A stretch of 64,000 bases of DNA, taken from assembly GCA_963931995.1 (NCBI GenBank), contig OZ008369.1:2170001-2234000 (forward strand). Reading direction: 5' to 3'. Both the position numbers and the translations under genes were made by a program. A model generated the notes under the pieces. That model worked only from the letters and a program-made list of their open reading frames with translations. It was not told the origin of the DNA and made no database searches. Below, piece by piece: positions 19,717-31,559 of the stretch (its first letter is position 1; every line of letters starts with the position of its first letter). The stretch comes from Phaonia tiefii. Lineage: Eukaryota > Arthropoda > Insecta > Diptera > Muscidae.

Positions 19717-22337
19717 CACGGTGTTACAAAAAATAGATTTTTTTCTGTCCTATGAACCAAATGCACATATTCGGAAAGAGGGGAAAAAATAAAAATACAC
19801 GTGTATCGTCGATTTTCATGTACACGTCAGAATTTTTTTTTTAAGTTTGAAGTATAAAGCTCGTAGTGGCCTGTGTGAAAGCCTTTGGACCGATTTTTAA
19901 CCCTTTTTCAGTGATCCAATAAAGCTGATTTTTTGCAGGCAGACTCGTGGAAATGACTGTATCACGTCAAATTTTTTAAAAACAATTTTTATCAATTCTC
20001 AGATTTTCCCCAATTTTTATTATTTTTGAAAAAAAAATATTTTTTTCACTTTTCTTAGCATAACTTGAAGGGACTCCAAATTTTTAAACTACTTAAGCGT
20101 TACGAAAAAAAAAATGTTTTTTGACCCAACCTAGTCGATATAGTTGTAGTTAATCAATAGTAACCTTCTAACACTAAACAGTTTTTGACTTTTACAACAC
20201 TTACAACTGGTCTGACAGATGAAATAAGGAATTGCAAAATTGTTTTAAGTTCTGTTGTGCGAAAACGTATTTGTATATATTTCATCTGAAAAAAATGCAG
20301 TGTCCGACGCGAAATAACTTTTGTTACGTTTGTGGCTTATTCGCACCAAGTAAAAATTTTAAAAATATTACTAAAACAGTGGTGAATTCGTTTCAGAAAA
20401 TATTTAAGATTGCTTATGTTCCTTACTTGTGGTATACTCCGGAAGTCGTGTGCGACTATTGCTATAGAAATTTGTGCAAGTTTACTGATGGAAGGTCAAC
20501 AATAAAGTACGCTGTACCAACAATTTGGCTACCACGCACGGAGCACTGCAATGAATTGTGCTACTTTTGTGTAACTTTTGCTCAAACAAAAGGGTACCAA
20601 TACATTCACCGCAACAAAATTCGCTACGCTAATGTAGAATCGGTAATTCCAGCAGTTCTATACTCATCAGGAGAGCGGGTAGCGGCTTCAGTGGAGATTT
20701 TTGATAATGTTCCCGAAATAAGCGATGCAGAATCAACAGTTGTACCAACACTGCTATCAACTTTTCTTGCATCGAATGCGAGATGCGAGAGTCCACAAGT
20801 ATCGGAATTTGTGGCAACAACCGCTCGTGATCGAGGTACCACTATTCCATATGACGAATTTTTTAAATTGCACGAAGATCGGGGAAAAACCTAGCTTATT
20901 GTTATGATATTGATTTGATGTTTGCAAAAATTGATTACCCTCATATTTCAGAGGAGTGGCGACTTTTCATCGATGCATCGGTCAACAGCCTTAAAGTCGT
21001 GCTGCTTCATATCGGTAACATACATCCATCTGTCCCGATCGCATATGCCACAAACCTCAGGGAAACATACGAAGGCATGGAATTAATATTACAGCTGATA
21101 AAGTACAAAGAGCATAATTGGAAAATATGCTGCGATCTGAAAGTGGTCGGTTTACTCATGGGTGTTAAGCGTGGATTTCCAACCCACCAGTGCTTTTTGT
21201 GTACATGGGAAGGTCGAAAAAGAGATGAGCATTACACTGAATTTAAGTGGAAGCCGCGAACATGCTACAAAGTAGGCGTAGAAAGTATAAAGAATCTACC
21301 ATTGGTGCAGCCGTCTCAAATCATTTTGCCTCCACTACACATTAAGCTCGGTCTCGTATCAAATTTTGTTAAAAAACTGGATCGTGATGGCGAGGCCATT
21401 GCAACTTTGCGCAAAATTTTTCCGAAATTGAGCGGCGCAAAGATTATTTTTATTTTAAGAAGTCATTCAGTAACTTTATGTTTTCCAATGATTTTTTTGA
21501 TTTAAGGTGTTTTCAATGGTCCGCAGATAAAAAAAATAATTACAAGTTCTGAATTTTCATCAAAATTAAATGCTATCGAACAACGTGCATGGAAAGGTAC
21601 AGTTGCCGTTATTGAGCAGTTTCTTGGCAACAAACGGGCTGCCAATTATAGAAATATTGTAGCAGAAATGGTTTCGGCATATGGCGAAATGGGCATATTA
21701 ATGTCGCTAAAGATCCATTTTCTTCACAATCATTTAGATTTTTCCCTGATGATTTAGGAGCTTGTACCGATGAGCATGGCGAAAGGTTCCATCAGAACAT
21801 TGCGGCTATTGAAAAGCGCTTTAAAGGAAAAGACATTACGCATATGCTTGGCGAATACAGTTGGTCTATTTGTCGTGATACTGAAGCAAATGCTTACAAC
21901 CGCAAAAATAAAAGGCCTAAATTTCTTTAAAAACATTAAAATTTTTAATGTAACAATTCTTTATTTTTATAAAATAAAAGTAATAAAAAAAATTGTTTTT
22001 TTAACGAACTGAAACCTTAAAAAAAATGATAACCATTTAAAAAAAAAATTAGGAAAATCTGAGAATTGATAAAAATCTATTTTTTAAAAAATTTGACGTG
22101 ATACAGACATTTCCACGAGTCTGCCTGCAAAAAATCAGCTCGATTGGATCACTGAAAAAGGGTTAAAAATCGGTCCAAAGGCTTTCACACAGGCCACTAC
22201 GAGCTTTATACTTCAAACTTAAAAAAAAAAATTCTGACGTGTACATGAAAATCGCCGATACACGTGTATTTTTATTTTGTATCCCCTTTCCGAAAAAGTA
22301 AATTTGGTTCATAGGACAGAATGTGTGTAACACGGTG
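19717..22337 (+). mobile_element. 2.6-kb DNA transposon with about 290-bp terminal inverted repeats
   Basis: The left end, CACGGTGTTACA, and right-end complement, CACCGTGTTACA, open inverted repeats of about 290 bp (19717-20010 and 22052-22337) with high identity over most of their length. The flanking 3-bp duplication TTA is at 19714-19716 and 22338-22340. Removing the element plus one TTA restores a continuous Copia reading (EMVADN then EMITPGAMAL). It encodes one transposase-like protein. The 3-bp duplication is known for Harbinger and Zator, but the protein is not Harbinger, so I leave the superfamily open. Confidence 0.88.
20295..21931 (+). pseudogene. Transposase-like protein of unassigned DNA transposon family
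   Basis: The likely start is ATG at 20295. The N-terminus has paired cysteines (CYVCG, CDYC, CNELCYFC), probably a metal-binding DNA-recognition region. The second block (20915-21430, after a frame change near 20890) has ISEEWRLFIDAS, SVPIAYATN, CDLKVVGLLMGV, CFLCTWEGR and ILPPLHIKLGLV. The last blocks are SLKIHFLHNHLDF and, after a frameshift, LGACTDEHGERFHQNIAAIE and ending RKNKRPKFL. Acidic residues in RLFIDAS, CDLKVVG and TDEHGERFH are candidates for a DDE site. From memory, related proteins are widespread in arthropods and cnidarians without an agreed name. At least three frame breaks (near 20890, 21430-21505, 21745) inactivate this copy. Confidence 0.7.
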
Positions 22338-22419
22338 TTATCAGCAACCATTTCGTTTGTCGATTCGCTATGAGTATCGTCAGTAAGATCAGATGTCGGT
22401 TCAATATAGTCCATGCTCT

Positions 22420-23552
22420 CCCTTGAACTGACATCACCTTCCAGCCAGTATTTCCAATATCCCATTAGCTCGAGTTCCTTCCTTTTTGTTTCGTTTCCTT
22501 GTTTGCTTCCCCTTTATGCAAACGGTACACGGCTCGCTGCACTCTTTGGAATAGTTCAACCCAAAACTTGCATTCTTTACCTCGATCAATTTCTCATTGT
22601 AAATATGCCCATCCTGCGGTGCCACAACCTAAACTCATTTAATGCTACAAAACGTTCTCAGTCTTTATTTCGGGTTTGCAATCTAACGTATACAATTCGT
22701 TTTCAGCAGTCGCTGTGGCCACAATTTCCCCATTTTTGCCTGCTATCTTGCATTTATTTCCATTGAATGAAACTTATCTTCCCAGCTTCGTCATTTGTCT
22801 GACAGAAAGTAAATTTGCACACAAATTGGGAACGTGTTCGACATTTGTAATGGTTACATTTTTGTCATTTCTTCCATGACCTACATTTACATCCATGTCT
22901 CCAATACATTCGACCACCAATTCATTCTAATCTGCAACCATGACTTTCTTACCAGTAACGCTGCGTATATTGTACAACTGGGATTTCTCGTTGGTGATGT
23001 GGTTACTTGCACCACTGTCGACATACCAGATACTTGAACTTTCCTTAGGATCCTTGAAAGTCGTCGCCTTAGCGCGAGATCCTACACTGCAACGTGTTGC
23101 GTACAACAATTCCGACTTTTTTCGGTGTTCCTTTTATTTCCGCTGTAGTTACCCTTTGCTTTATTAGGACAGGTTTTAGAAATGTGACCTAATCCATTCC
23201 AATTGTAACATCGAACTTGTTTTGCATTCTTCTTATAGGATTTTGCTTTCAATGCGCCATCTTTTTCAGCTGTGCAATCGAACTTAGTATCCTGAAGTAA
23301 CAAATTCTTTACCATGTCAACCGTTAATTTATCCTACGAGTTCTTGACCGCCATAACTAGTGGTTTGAAGTCATCAGTCAATCCGGCTAACATTAAAGAT
23401 GCGGTCAGCTCGTCATCTACATTTAAACCGGCATTCTTGAATTTTAGAGAAATAATAACCATTTCGTTGACATATTCTTGAATTGAACCATAATCCTGCA
23501 TTTTTATGTTTACTAATTGCTTCAGCAGTTCGACCTTGTCGTGGGTCCTGAA
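22420..23552 (-). pseudogene. Copia gag, protease and integrase N-terminal remnant
   Basis: On the minus strand from 23552: VELLKQLVNIKMQDYGS and LMLAGLTDDFKPLVMAVKNS (gag capsid). Next comes a CCHC knuckle with its second Cys changed to Trp (CYNWNGLGHISKTC, near 23200). The protease active site follows (IWYVDSGASNHIT, catalytic DSG, near 23030). A GAG-pre/integrase zinc region follows (NASFGLNYSKECSEPCTVCIKGKQ, near 22590-22510). The linker after integrase (ESMDYIEPTSDLTDDTHSES) starts near 22410. The integrase core is deleted. Stops and frame changes are present. Confidence 0.88.
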
Positions 23553-24143
23553 CAGGGTGCAGAGAACGATTAAAATATGCTCTTTCTCACAACTACTCGC
23601 GGCGATAAATCAATTGCTTTCAATTTCTCACGAGCGATAAAGTTACGATGAGATTAACAGTATTTACAATCTTCCACGAACAATAGCAATGTTCGTAAAA
23701 TGCATGAACGAGAAATCTTCGCTGCAAGCGTCATTGATTCAATCTTCCGCGATCGTTCGTTGTTTGAGAGCGTTCATTGTAAAACTCATTCAGAAATTCG
23801 TATAAGCAAGGGTAGTTAGGCTGTTGACATGGTACAAATATAATGGTAGATGCAGTACGACAACAAATACAACAAGCCAAAAACAACAGGCATTTTGTTT
23901 TAGCTCAGTGTCTGTATTGTGTCAAGTCAGCTGATAGAAAAATACTGAAATTGTTGACAAAATTGGAAAAAGTGCCATTTAGAAAACGATTGTGTTTTAT
24001 TTGATATTCTGAAAGTGCTTAAGTGTGAAAATTAAAACGTTTTTATGTGATTTTTACAGAGAAAACTTTTCAAAAACAGGAGTTGCAGGCGAACGGGGGT
24101 TGCAGACAACCAAATGTAAACAAACTTTGACATAAGAGGAAAA

Positions 24144-24839
24144 CATAGTGTAATAATAAAGTGGCCGCATAAGAACAGCTGATTTAACTTTTTTATTTGT
24201 TGATCAGCTGATTTGATTCAGTGCACTTTTGGAACGTCAAACTTGTTTATATTTTTTGTGTTTGTTTACATTCGTTCTTTTGCATTCTGTTTATTTTCAT
24301 TCTAAACGTTTACTTATCAAAGAGACGCGCATTTGAAATAGTGAAAAAGTTTAAAAATCTTAAAGTTAAAAAAATTAAATAAATCAGAAGTATATTTAAA
24401 TTAAAAGAAAAAATGAGGAACCGTTGTTGCATTTGCAAAAAACCAAAGGTGAGTATAGACGGCGTTGAGTGGAATAGAATATTGCAGGCACAAGTTCCAT
24501 ACAAATGGACCACAAACTGGAAGCGGTTGCCGAAAGCTTGAGTGCGGATTGTAATAAATGAATTGCGATTCGACGTTCTTGGATTGAGTTGCACAATTTC
24601 CGCCACAGTAGTCAATTCCAATTTCCTACAGCAGTTCGTCATTCCTTTTCTTTGAAGTCTTGCAAACTAAATTGCAAACTAAAACAAACGTCAAACAAAA
24701 GAAAATGACTAAACAAATAAGGTAATGGGAATCAGCTGATTTTGACACTACCTCGGTGCTGTCAAAACTACAAAACACAACAAAAATGTCTCCAAATTAC
24801 AACAACTCGTCTTGCGGTCACTTTACTAATTCCACTATG
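24144..24839. mobile_element. 696-bp hAT-like element nested in MITE copy B
   Basis: Termini are CATAGTGTAATAATAAAGTG and, on the right complement, CATAGTGGAATTAGTAAAGTG. The 8-bp duplication GAGGAAAA lies at 24136-24143 and 24840-24847. CAGCTGATTT motifs occur near both ends. The interior has a short ATG-led frame followed by a good splice-donor consensus (see the entry at 24413). Confidence 0.92.
24413..24448 (+). other. possible captured first exon (Cys-rich) ending in splice donor
   Basis: ATG opens MRNRCCICKKPK, a short Cys-rich N-terminus, and is followed directly by AAG|GTGAGT, a near-perfect donor. An A-rich leader precedes it. This could be the first exon of the parent element's zinc-finger (THAP/BED-like) transposase or a captured host exon. 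It is too short to assign. Confidence 0.3.
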
Positions 24840-25150
24840 GAGGAAAACTTACTCACACTCACTCCAGAAAAAAGTTCAAATCAGCTGGGCTATTGCTTCT
24901 ACCATTTATTTGTACCATGGCTGTTGATTACAAAAAAATACAGTTTCTGTTATTTTGCAAATACATACATATGTACATTCATTCGCTCTGTTGGTGCATG
25001 AGTGTGTGAAGATTTTATAAATTTGTTTACGGCTTTTTTTATGATCTTGTTTGCAAGATTTTTTCGCTTTTATTTGGCAAAGTTTTATGATCCTGTTTAC
25101 AAAATTGAAGATTTTTTGTTGTTGTTGGTTTATTCGATATATTCAACTAT

Positions 25151-25854
25151 CAGGGCTGTTCTGATATCACGACGATTTTGAACCACGAACGATTTTAAGA
25201 TCACGCCGGTGATTTGTAGGTGTTCTGAATATCACGGGATTTTATATTTTTCGGCGTTATATTATGTGTTCGAAGTCACCAAGCGGACAGCTGATTTTGT
25301 TGTTTGCTTTGCTTTGTTTCTCATTTCCTTTGCTTCCCAACATATGTTTGTGGTCACATTTGATAAAGATTTGTGAAAGATATTGGAAAAATTTTAAATA
25401 CCTGGAGCTGTATTGTTGGGTTTATTTAATTTAAATTATTTTGATTACTGTTTATTATTAATATTTATTAATTATTAATATTTTCATTCTCGAAAAGTAA
25501 AGCACGGGATAGACAAAGAGGAACAGAAAATCGCGAAATGCAGAAGAGTAATGTTGTACAAATGTGAACCAAACTAGACATCATTTTTAGAAATTGTTAA
25601 ATTCATGTCTTTTTCTATTAAAATAAGCTATTTTAATACTAAAAAGCAAAAAAAAAACATTTTAAATTGTGTTTTCTAATAATTTATTAAAAGATTTACA
25701 ATAAATTTTTTGCATAAAATAAGCAAGTTATCTGTGTTCACCGTAATTTTCCTGAGCGATTTTGTATCACGTGATTTGCAAAATCGTTGCTTGCAGAACA
25801 CCATTCCAGTGATTTAAAACCATATCGACGTGAAGTGATATCAGAACAGGCCTG
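25151..25854. mobile_element. 704-bp inverted-repeat element (hAT-like)
   Basis: The left end is CAGGGCTGTTCTGATATCACG and the right-end complement CAGGCCTGTTCTGATATCACT. GATTTTGAA/CACGTGATTT-type repeats continue inward. Adjacent 8-mers (TCAACTAT and TATGACTG) do not match, so no target duplication is claimed. It encodes nothing. Confidence 0.75.
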
Positions 25855-26361
25855 TATGACTGAAAAAGGAAAGCGTTAGAAGTGTTTGTAAAATGATTAT
25901 TACGTGTCGTTGTTTCCATCACACTTTGCCCATTTTTATATCAGCCTAGCAAACACACAAAATAATTAAAAAACCGGCCGCGTATTATCCTCTTCACTCG
26001 TATTACGATAAACTAAACACAATTACTGAACCCACGCTCAAGCATAAAACAAAAGTTACAAAACAAAAAGAGCGTTTGCGTGCATTCACAAACACTCGTT
26101 TTCTTTGGTGAGAGATTGCCTGGAATGATTTCTCTCACCAGTGCTACGAACGATCGCTGTTGTATGCTCTCTCATTTTTAATGTGTATACGTAAACTCAT
26201 TGCATACAATCTCTCAAAAACAAATACCAACGAAAAGTTGTGGCGAACGCTCGTTCGATTAAGTATTTATCGCATTAAAATACAATCGCAAAATGAGCTT
26301 ATACGAGAAGATCGTATTTTTAATCGTTTGCGATCGAATTTTTGCGCACCCTGGTCCTGAA

Positions 26362-26624
26362 TCTTCGTATGCGTTCATTAACGCATCCCACGCCGTCTAT
26401 GCTGCTGTTGCTGTTGCGACGTGCCCATAATTGCATGGGTCAATCATCAAAGTTATTTCAGCCAATGCTCTTTCGTTCAACGATGCATCCTGTGCAACTT
26501 CAGCAACGTCCTTCCAGCATCCCTTGATGACCAAGCACGACTTCGCTTGTCGTTTCCAGACATCGAAATTCTCTCTACCTCGCAATCTTTCAAGAGGGAA
26601 AGACGAATTATTGCTGCTTGTCAT
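26362..26624 (-). pseudogene. Copia gag N-terminus
   Basis: The ATG at 26624 opens a gag N-terminal domain: FPLERLRGRENFDVWKRQAK, then CLVIKGCWKDV, and AWDALMNAYEDSG at the insertion. This is the typical DUF4219/UBN2-type start of Copia gag. It continues at 23552 after the hAT-like insertion, with one frameshift. Confidence 0.88.
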
Positions 26625-26703
26625 TTCTTTTCAAAATATATTATCGGTTTGGAAAAAAAACAATTCCCTTTTAATATTTTTAAATATTTTATACCGAACG
26701 TGT

Positions 26704-27100
26704 CCTTGGGGCCATAACCTGTTAGTTTGAAATCGTTTATTGAACTAACTGTTGGAAAAAATATTTTTTCTTCAATCAACATATTATACAAAGCATACTA
26801 CAAATAATTATAGTACAGTATATTGTATCGAACAAATGTTCATTCAAATCACAACAAAAATTAAAACTGAAAACCACACTTTCGACACACAGATCAGATT
26901 TAGAACCTAATCACGACCAAAAACACCACTCGCTGCCCACTGTCTTGAAAACGGTCACTCTCCTGACTTTGAGAACACCAAAATTCTGCAATAGGAGAAC
27001 AATTATGAGGAGATACACTCTGCAGATGCTGCACATTATTAACACACCCACACACACGCAACTAAAGCCCAAAGTTATTTCGTACGAAAACATTTGTTTG
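26704..27100 (-). repeat. Copia 5' LTR (approximate) and primer-binding site
   Basis: On the minus strand AGGTTATGGCCCCAAGG (26720-26704) follows AAACTAACA. This resembles the Copia primer site, which pairs with an internal fragment of initiator-Met tRNA (GGTTATGGGCCC type). The LTR should end at 26720-26721; its other end is not defined, and 27100 is an estimate from usual Copia LTR length. Confidence 0.5.
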
Positions 27101-28877
27101 AGACCTGAATTTTGACGATTTTAACAACTAAAATCAAAACGACATGCGTTAGGAAAAAAATGGAGCTCGTAAAGAATTATAAATGAAATATTTGCAAGGT
27201 AAAACAAACATATGTGGTAACTCCGCAAGAACATTTTCCGTTTAGATAAGTAACAAAATTTGTTACGAAAATTCCACAAGAACTGGGTCCTAACTATGTA
27301 ACTCGATTCGAAAGAAAAATTTAACGGAACCGAATTTTTGGTACCATGGATCTCGAATTCGAATGAGCGATATCCGAAAGTCGGATTCTAGATTCGATTT
27401 ACGGAAAGATTGAACCATGTATCTCGATTTTCGAACAGAAATGAACTCGATTTTTGAGATTCTTATTCGGTTGCTCTTGAGATATAATATTTTATATTAT
27501 TAATTAATTTTATATTATTAATTAAGGAATTTTTATGCACAATAAGAAAACGAATAATTTTTTGTAGCAAAAACTTATTTTAATGGCTAAATGTCTTTTA
27601 AAAAATTTGATTATTCAATGTTATATGGTATTTTTCAACTTATTGCCGTGCCCATGACCAAAGTATCGCTATACTTCGGAAAACAGCGACTCTAAGGAAT
27701 TCGTGCCTTAAATAAGACGACAAAAAATCTCCTATTACTAAACCATAGTATTAGTGTCTTTGTGCCACTGCCTCTTCCTTCGTTTATTAGAGCCTTCGTG
27801 AGATAGTCTGCATATACTTATAACGACAGTAATGCTTTTCACTCACTAAATGAATTTGAATATAGGGAATGTGGTTATGTCGTTGACTGCTGCCTAAGTC
27901 GCATTATTTTGTAAATGTTTAATGTATATGAATAGGGTGCAAAAAGGCATAGTCCAGTATGGAACTAGGGACGGGCGAAATGGTTAAAACTAGTGAATAA
28001 TAAGAAATTGTAATTTTTTTCCTTACCCTTCCAATGAAATAATTAACCCCAGGACCCCTAATTTACTTTATCTAGGATATTTCTAAAAGTTATTTATGAA
28101 CAATAACAAACCAAATATAATTTTGACATGAAATCTGTGGTCACAAGGCATAACAGCATAACTCGAGATATGCTCAAATTGCGTTAATAGTTCCATGGTA
28201 TTCCCCATATTCGATTACATATTGTGGCAAATTTTGGTGCTGATACCTTGTTTAGTTATTGAGATATTAGGCAAGATTTATTAGCATATCTCGCTGTGTC
28301 ACTTCATAACAAACGGAATAACAGCACATCTCACATTTTTTGTTCAAAAACTATACTTGTGTTTCTATTCCTCAGTCAACTTCGAACTGCTGAAGAGGTA
28401 AGTCATAGGAAGTCGTAACAACATATCTGAGTTGTGTTATTTTTCCAAATTGAACTTAAGACCTACCATAAAAGTAACTCAACTTATGCTGTTGTTCCAA
28501 AATGTAATATTGCGAATTGGCTCACATATCTCAAAAAGTGCGGTTATTCCAAATTATTTTTATTCCAATTTAGGGACATATCTTCAATTATGTCGTTATA
28601 TCAAAATAGAATTCAATCAAACTGGAAAAATATATCTAGTTATGCTTGTATTCCAAAGACAAATTAACAATTTTTTTTTAAATGTGCTTTTATAAAACCC
28701 ATAAATACTATATATAAATTTTAATATGTTGAAGATTTAATATTAACTTTCGTTTTTAAAAGTATATTTAGAAACCTGTTAATTTTATTGCACATACTGA
28801 CTTAAAACAAATAAATTTAGTTTTCGTAATTAGATTTGTACTCAACATTGGCGTTAAGTCCAGCAAGAATTTTAAGG

Positions 28878-31072
28878 ATGGCTCAGCAAATACATGATGG
28901 GAACACAGATGACAAGCAAAAAAAATTTGAGATTAACCAGTGGCCTTCGAAATACTTATGTGAGAACAGTGTATTTTCCGCAATCGGCGATACATTTTTC
29001 GAAAACACATTTTTTACACCATGTATTGATAATGAAACTGAATCGAGCTTTAATAGTCCTTTAATCATTTGGAACTCTGGATTTTATGCAGCTTTTGTCG
29101 AGGATAATCCATTGCAAACTTCTTTATCGGAATATTTTATGAATTCGAGCTGTATTGATTTTGACTCCGACGATTCGGTGAAGGACCGAGATTTCATCGT
29201 TTCATCTGCCGACGTTTCTCACATCTCTGAATCTTCTGAAGCTAGTACGGAGAAGACTCAGAGCTTCCACATCTCTGAATCTCAAGAAAGCTCCCACGTA
29301 TCAGAATCTATTGAGACACGCGCTGAAATTCCTCAGTCAAGAAAAGAGAGAAAGAAGAACCGCAACTCAGGGAAATCATATATTACAAAACTTGGAAAGG
29401 TAATTGATGAACGATAATGTGTTCCTATGGGATCATGCCGGAAAAAATGTAGAGATAAAATACTATTTGATGAGCAAAACATGCTTTTTAAAAAATATTG
29501 GAGTCTTGGATCATACAACGAACGAGTTATATACATTTCATCGCTGATAGAAATATCAGAAAAAAGGACACAAACAAACATCAAAAGTTCAAGAAATCCA
29601 AAAAACAGAAGTAACACTAACTATTACTATTTAGAAGTTAATGGAAATAGAATTAATACTTGCCAGATGTGCTTCATCGCTTGTTTTGGAGAAACTAAAA
29701 GTTTCATCAGAAGTGTTATTTCTAAAAAAATAAATTTTCCAAATGTTCCCGTTTCTGATCAACGTGGATCATTGACACCAAAAAATAAATTTTCTGATTC
29801 ACAGAACTCGTTAATAAAATCACATATTTTGAGCTTTCCTGCATATGAAAGCCATTACGGGCGAAGAGACTCAGAGAGGAAATATCTGAGCTCAGATCTT
29901 TCTATCAGTAAAATGCATGAACTATTTTGCAATCAGAATGAAACCTTAGTAAGTGTATCAAAGTATTCAGAAATATTTCACACAATGAATTTAAAATTTA
30001 AACAACCAAAGCTGGACACTTGTAGTAAGTGCGACATTTTTAAAGCCAAGCTGGACTATACTGATAAAAATAATGATTTATATGTTCAAATAAAAGCAAA
30101 TCAGGCTGAACATCATGAGGCAGCACAATTTGCTTATAAGTCAAAGGAGAAAGATAAAAATATTGCAAAGTCAAACAAAAATGTAAAGACATATGCCTTT
30201 GACCTACAACAATGTCTTCCAACACCATATTTGAAAACATCTATTTGCTACTATAAAAGACAATTATTTACATTTAATTTGACTGTACATGACTGTGAAA
30301 CCAACGAGCCGTTCTGCTATATGTGGCATGAAGCAGCTGGTCGAAGAGGTGGAAACGAAATTTCGTCGTGCTTATCCAAACACCTTACCTCATTACCTGA
30401 TCACATCGATACATTAATTTTTTATAGCGACTCATGTGCTGGACAAAATAAAATTCGTATGTAAGCGCTATGTTCATGCTTCATCTTCAAAACAATCCGC
30501 ACATCAAAACAATTGACCACAAATTCTTAGTGCCAGGACACACACACATGGAGTGTGATGTAGATCACGCAGTCATAGAGAGAAAAAAAAAGAAAACTTC
30601 GCAAAAAATTCACCACCCTCGTGACTGGTACCAGTTTGTCCGATCAGTGGGTACGAAAAAAAACTTTCATGTTATAGAAATGGAAAGTACAAATTTTTAT
30701 GACTTTGGGTCTTTATCGAAAAATAAGTTTGTTTGGAGAAAATTAAATGGAAATGGCGGGCGGTTTTCATGGTCAGATGTAAAATGGTTAAGGTACAGTA
30801 ATAATAAGTTTGGTTACATAGAGTATAAGACGTCATTAAACGATAACGAACCGTTTGAAACTCTTTGTGTATTAAAACGTGGAGTAAGTTCGCTTGTGTC
30901 ATCTGATTTAGAACAAGTTACAAGTCTACCTATTATCTCGAAAGAAAAAAAGAAGGATCTTTTAAGTATTCTCGATTTGATTGACCCATGCTTCCACGAC
31001 TTCTATAAAAATTTAAATGATGGCAACATTCCTAACACTGATCCAGATATATCCGAAGAGGACAACATTTAA
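28878..31072 (+). pseudogene. Transposase-like protein, about 730 codons, two lesions
   Basis: The likely start is ATG at 28878 (MAQQIHDGN). The N-terminal 180 residues are Ser/acidic-rich (SHISESSEAS repeated three times with variation) and end in a basic stretch (RKERKKNRNSGKS). An in-frame TAA at 29415-29417 interrupts GKVIDER|CVPMGSCRKKCRDKI. The core has LDTCSKCDIFKAKL (CxxC), YAFDLQQCLPTPYLK, CYYKRQLFTFNLTVHD, AAGRRGGNEISSCL and IFYSDSCAGQNKIRM. A frameshift near 30465 follows, then LVPGHTHMECDVDHAVIE and HPRDWYQFVRSVG. Asp in FDLQQC and YSDSC, and HxxxxCDVDHA, are candidate catalytic or metal-binding residues. Only two lesions imply a young copy. I know this protein type as a common unnamed insect transposase. 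Confidence 0.75.
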
Positions 31073-31400
31073 AGCACGAATAACTAGTGCCAAAATTTAA
31101 TTCATAATTTTTTATTCAAGAGACTGAACTCAATTTTAATTTTACGTATTTTACTAATAAAAATTTAAAGTGTTTGTTTAAATAAAGCAATTTTTTTGTG
31201 AATGTATTAATTAAACAAGAAATGAGACTGAACTCAATTTTAATTTTACGTATTTTATTAATAAAATACTTATACAAATAAATATTTGAATATAAAAGCG
31301 TTTATTTGATGCTTCATTTCATTGCAAATAGGTCAAGTACTTTCCATTACGGACAAATATGTTAGCTTGGAATGTTGGAATAAAAACATAACTCGGGTTA

Positions 31401-31559
31401 CAGAATATAATGCGTTTTGTAAAAACGACATAAGTCGAGGTGTGTCTACTATACAGAATATAATGCGTTTTGTAAAAACGACATAAGTCGAGGTGTGTCT
31501 ACTATACAGAATATAATGCGTTTTGTAAAAACGACATAAGTCGAGATGTGTCTCTATAA
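31401..31559 (+). repeat. 53-bp tandem repeat, three copies
   Basis: Units start at 31401, 31454 and 31507 with CAGAATATAATGCGTTTTGT and include AAAACGACATAAGTCGAG. They are nearly identical. Each unit carries one copy of the subterminal motif of the surrounding transposon, so the array multiplies that motif near the 3' end. Confidence 0.92.

Larger units (their letters stand above)
23828..24919. mobile_element. 388-bp hAT-like MITE, copy B, carrying a nested element
   Basis: Termini are CATGGTACAAATATAATGG and, on the right complement, CATGGTACAAATAAATGG. The 8-bp duplication GCTGTTGA lies at 23820-23827 and 24920-24927. It is the inverse-orientation relative of the copy at 18306-18693. Subtracting the nested 696-bp element and its 8-bp duplication leaves exactly 388 bp, the length of copy A. 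Confidence 0.93.
23553..26353. mobile_element. 2.8-kb hAT-like element in Copia gag
   Basis: The termini are CAGGGTGCAGAGAACGATTA and, on the right complement, CAGGGTGCGCAAAAATTCGA. A further shared ACGATTAAAA follows at different offsets. The 8-bp duplication GTCCTGAA lies at 23545-23552 and 26354-26361. No transposase can be recognised. Most of the interior is itself filled by other elements (23828-24919 and 25151-25854). CTCTCTCA/TGAGAGA-type and ACGATCG motifs near the ends may be subterminal binding repeats. Confidence 0.87.
19560..26720 (-). mobile_element. Copia-type LTR retrotransposon, heavily interrupted
   Basis: Read on the minus strand it runs from a tRNA-iMet-type primer site (26720-26704) through gag (26624-26362 and 23552 onward), zinc knuckle, protease and an integrase-linker remnant to about 19560. 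RT and RNase H are absent. Insertions: a hAT-like element at 23553-26353 and a long-TIR element at 19717-22337. In each case the Copia reading resumes on the other side. Several stops and frameshifts are present. Confidence 0.87.

Noticed and set aside
22413..23167. Series of plus-strand open frames
   Set aside because: They are antisense to the Copia gag/protease remnant, whose motifs are recognisable on the minus strand.
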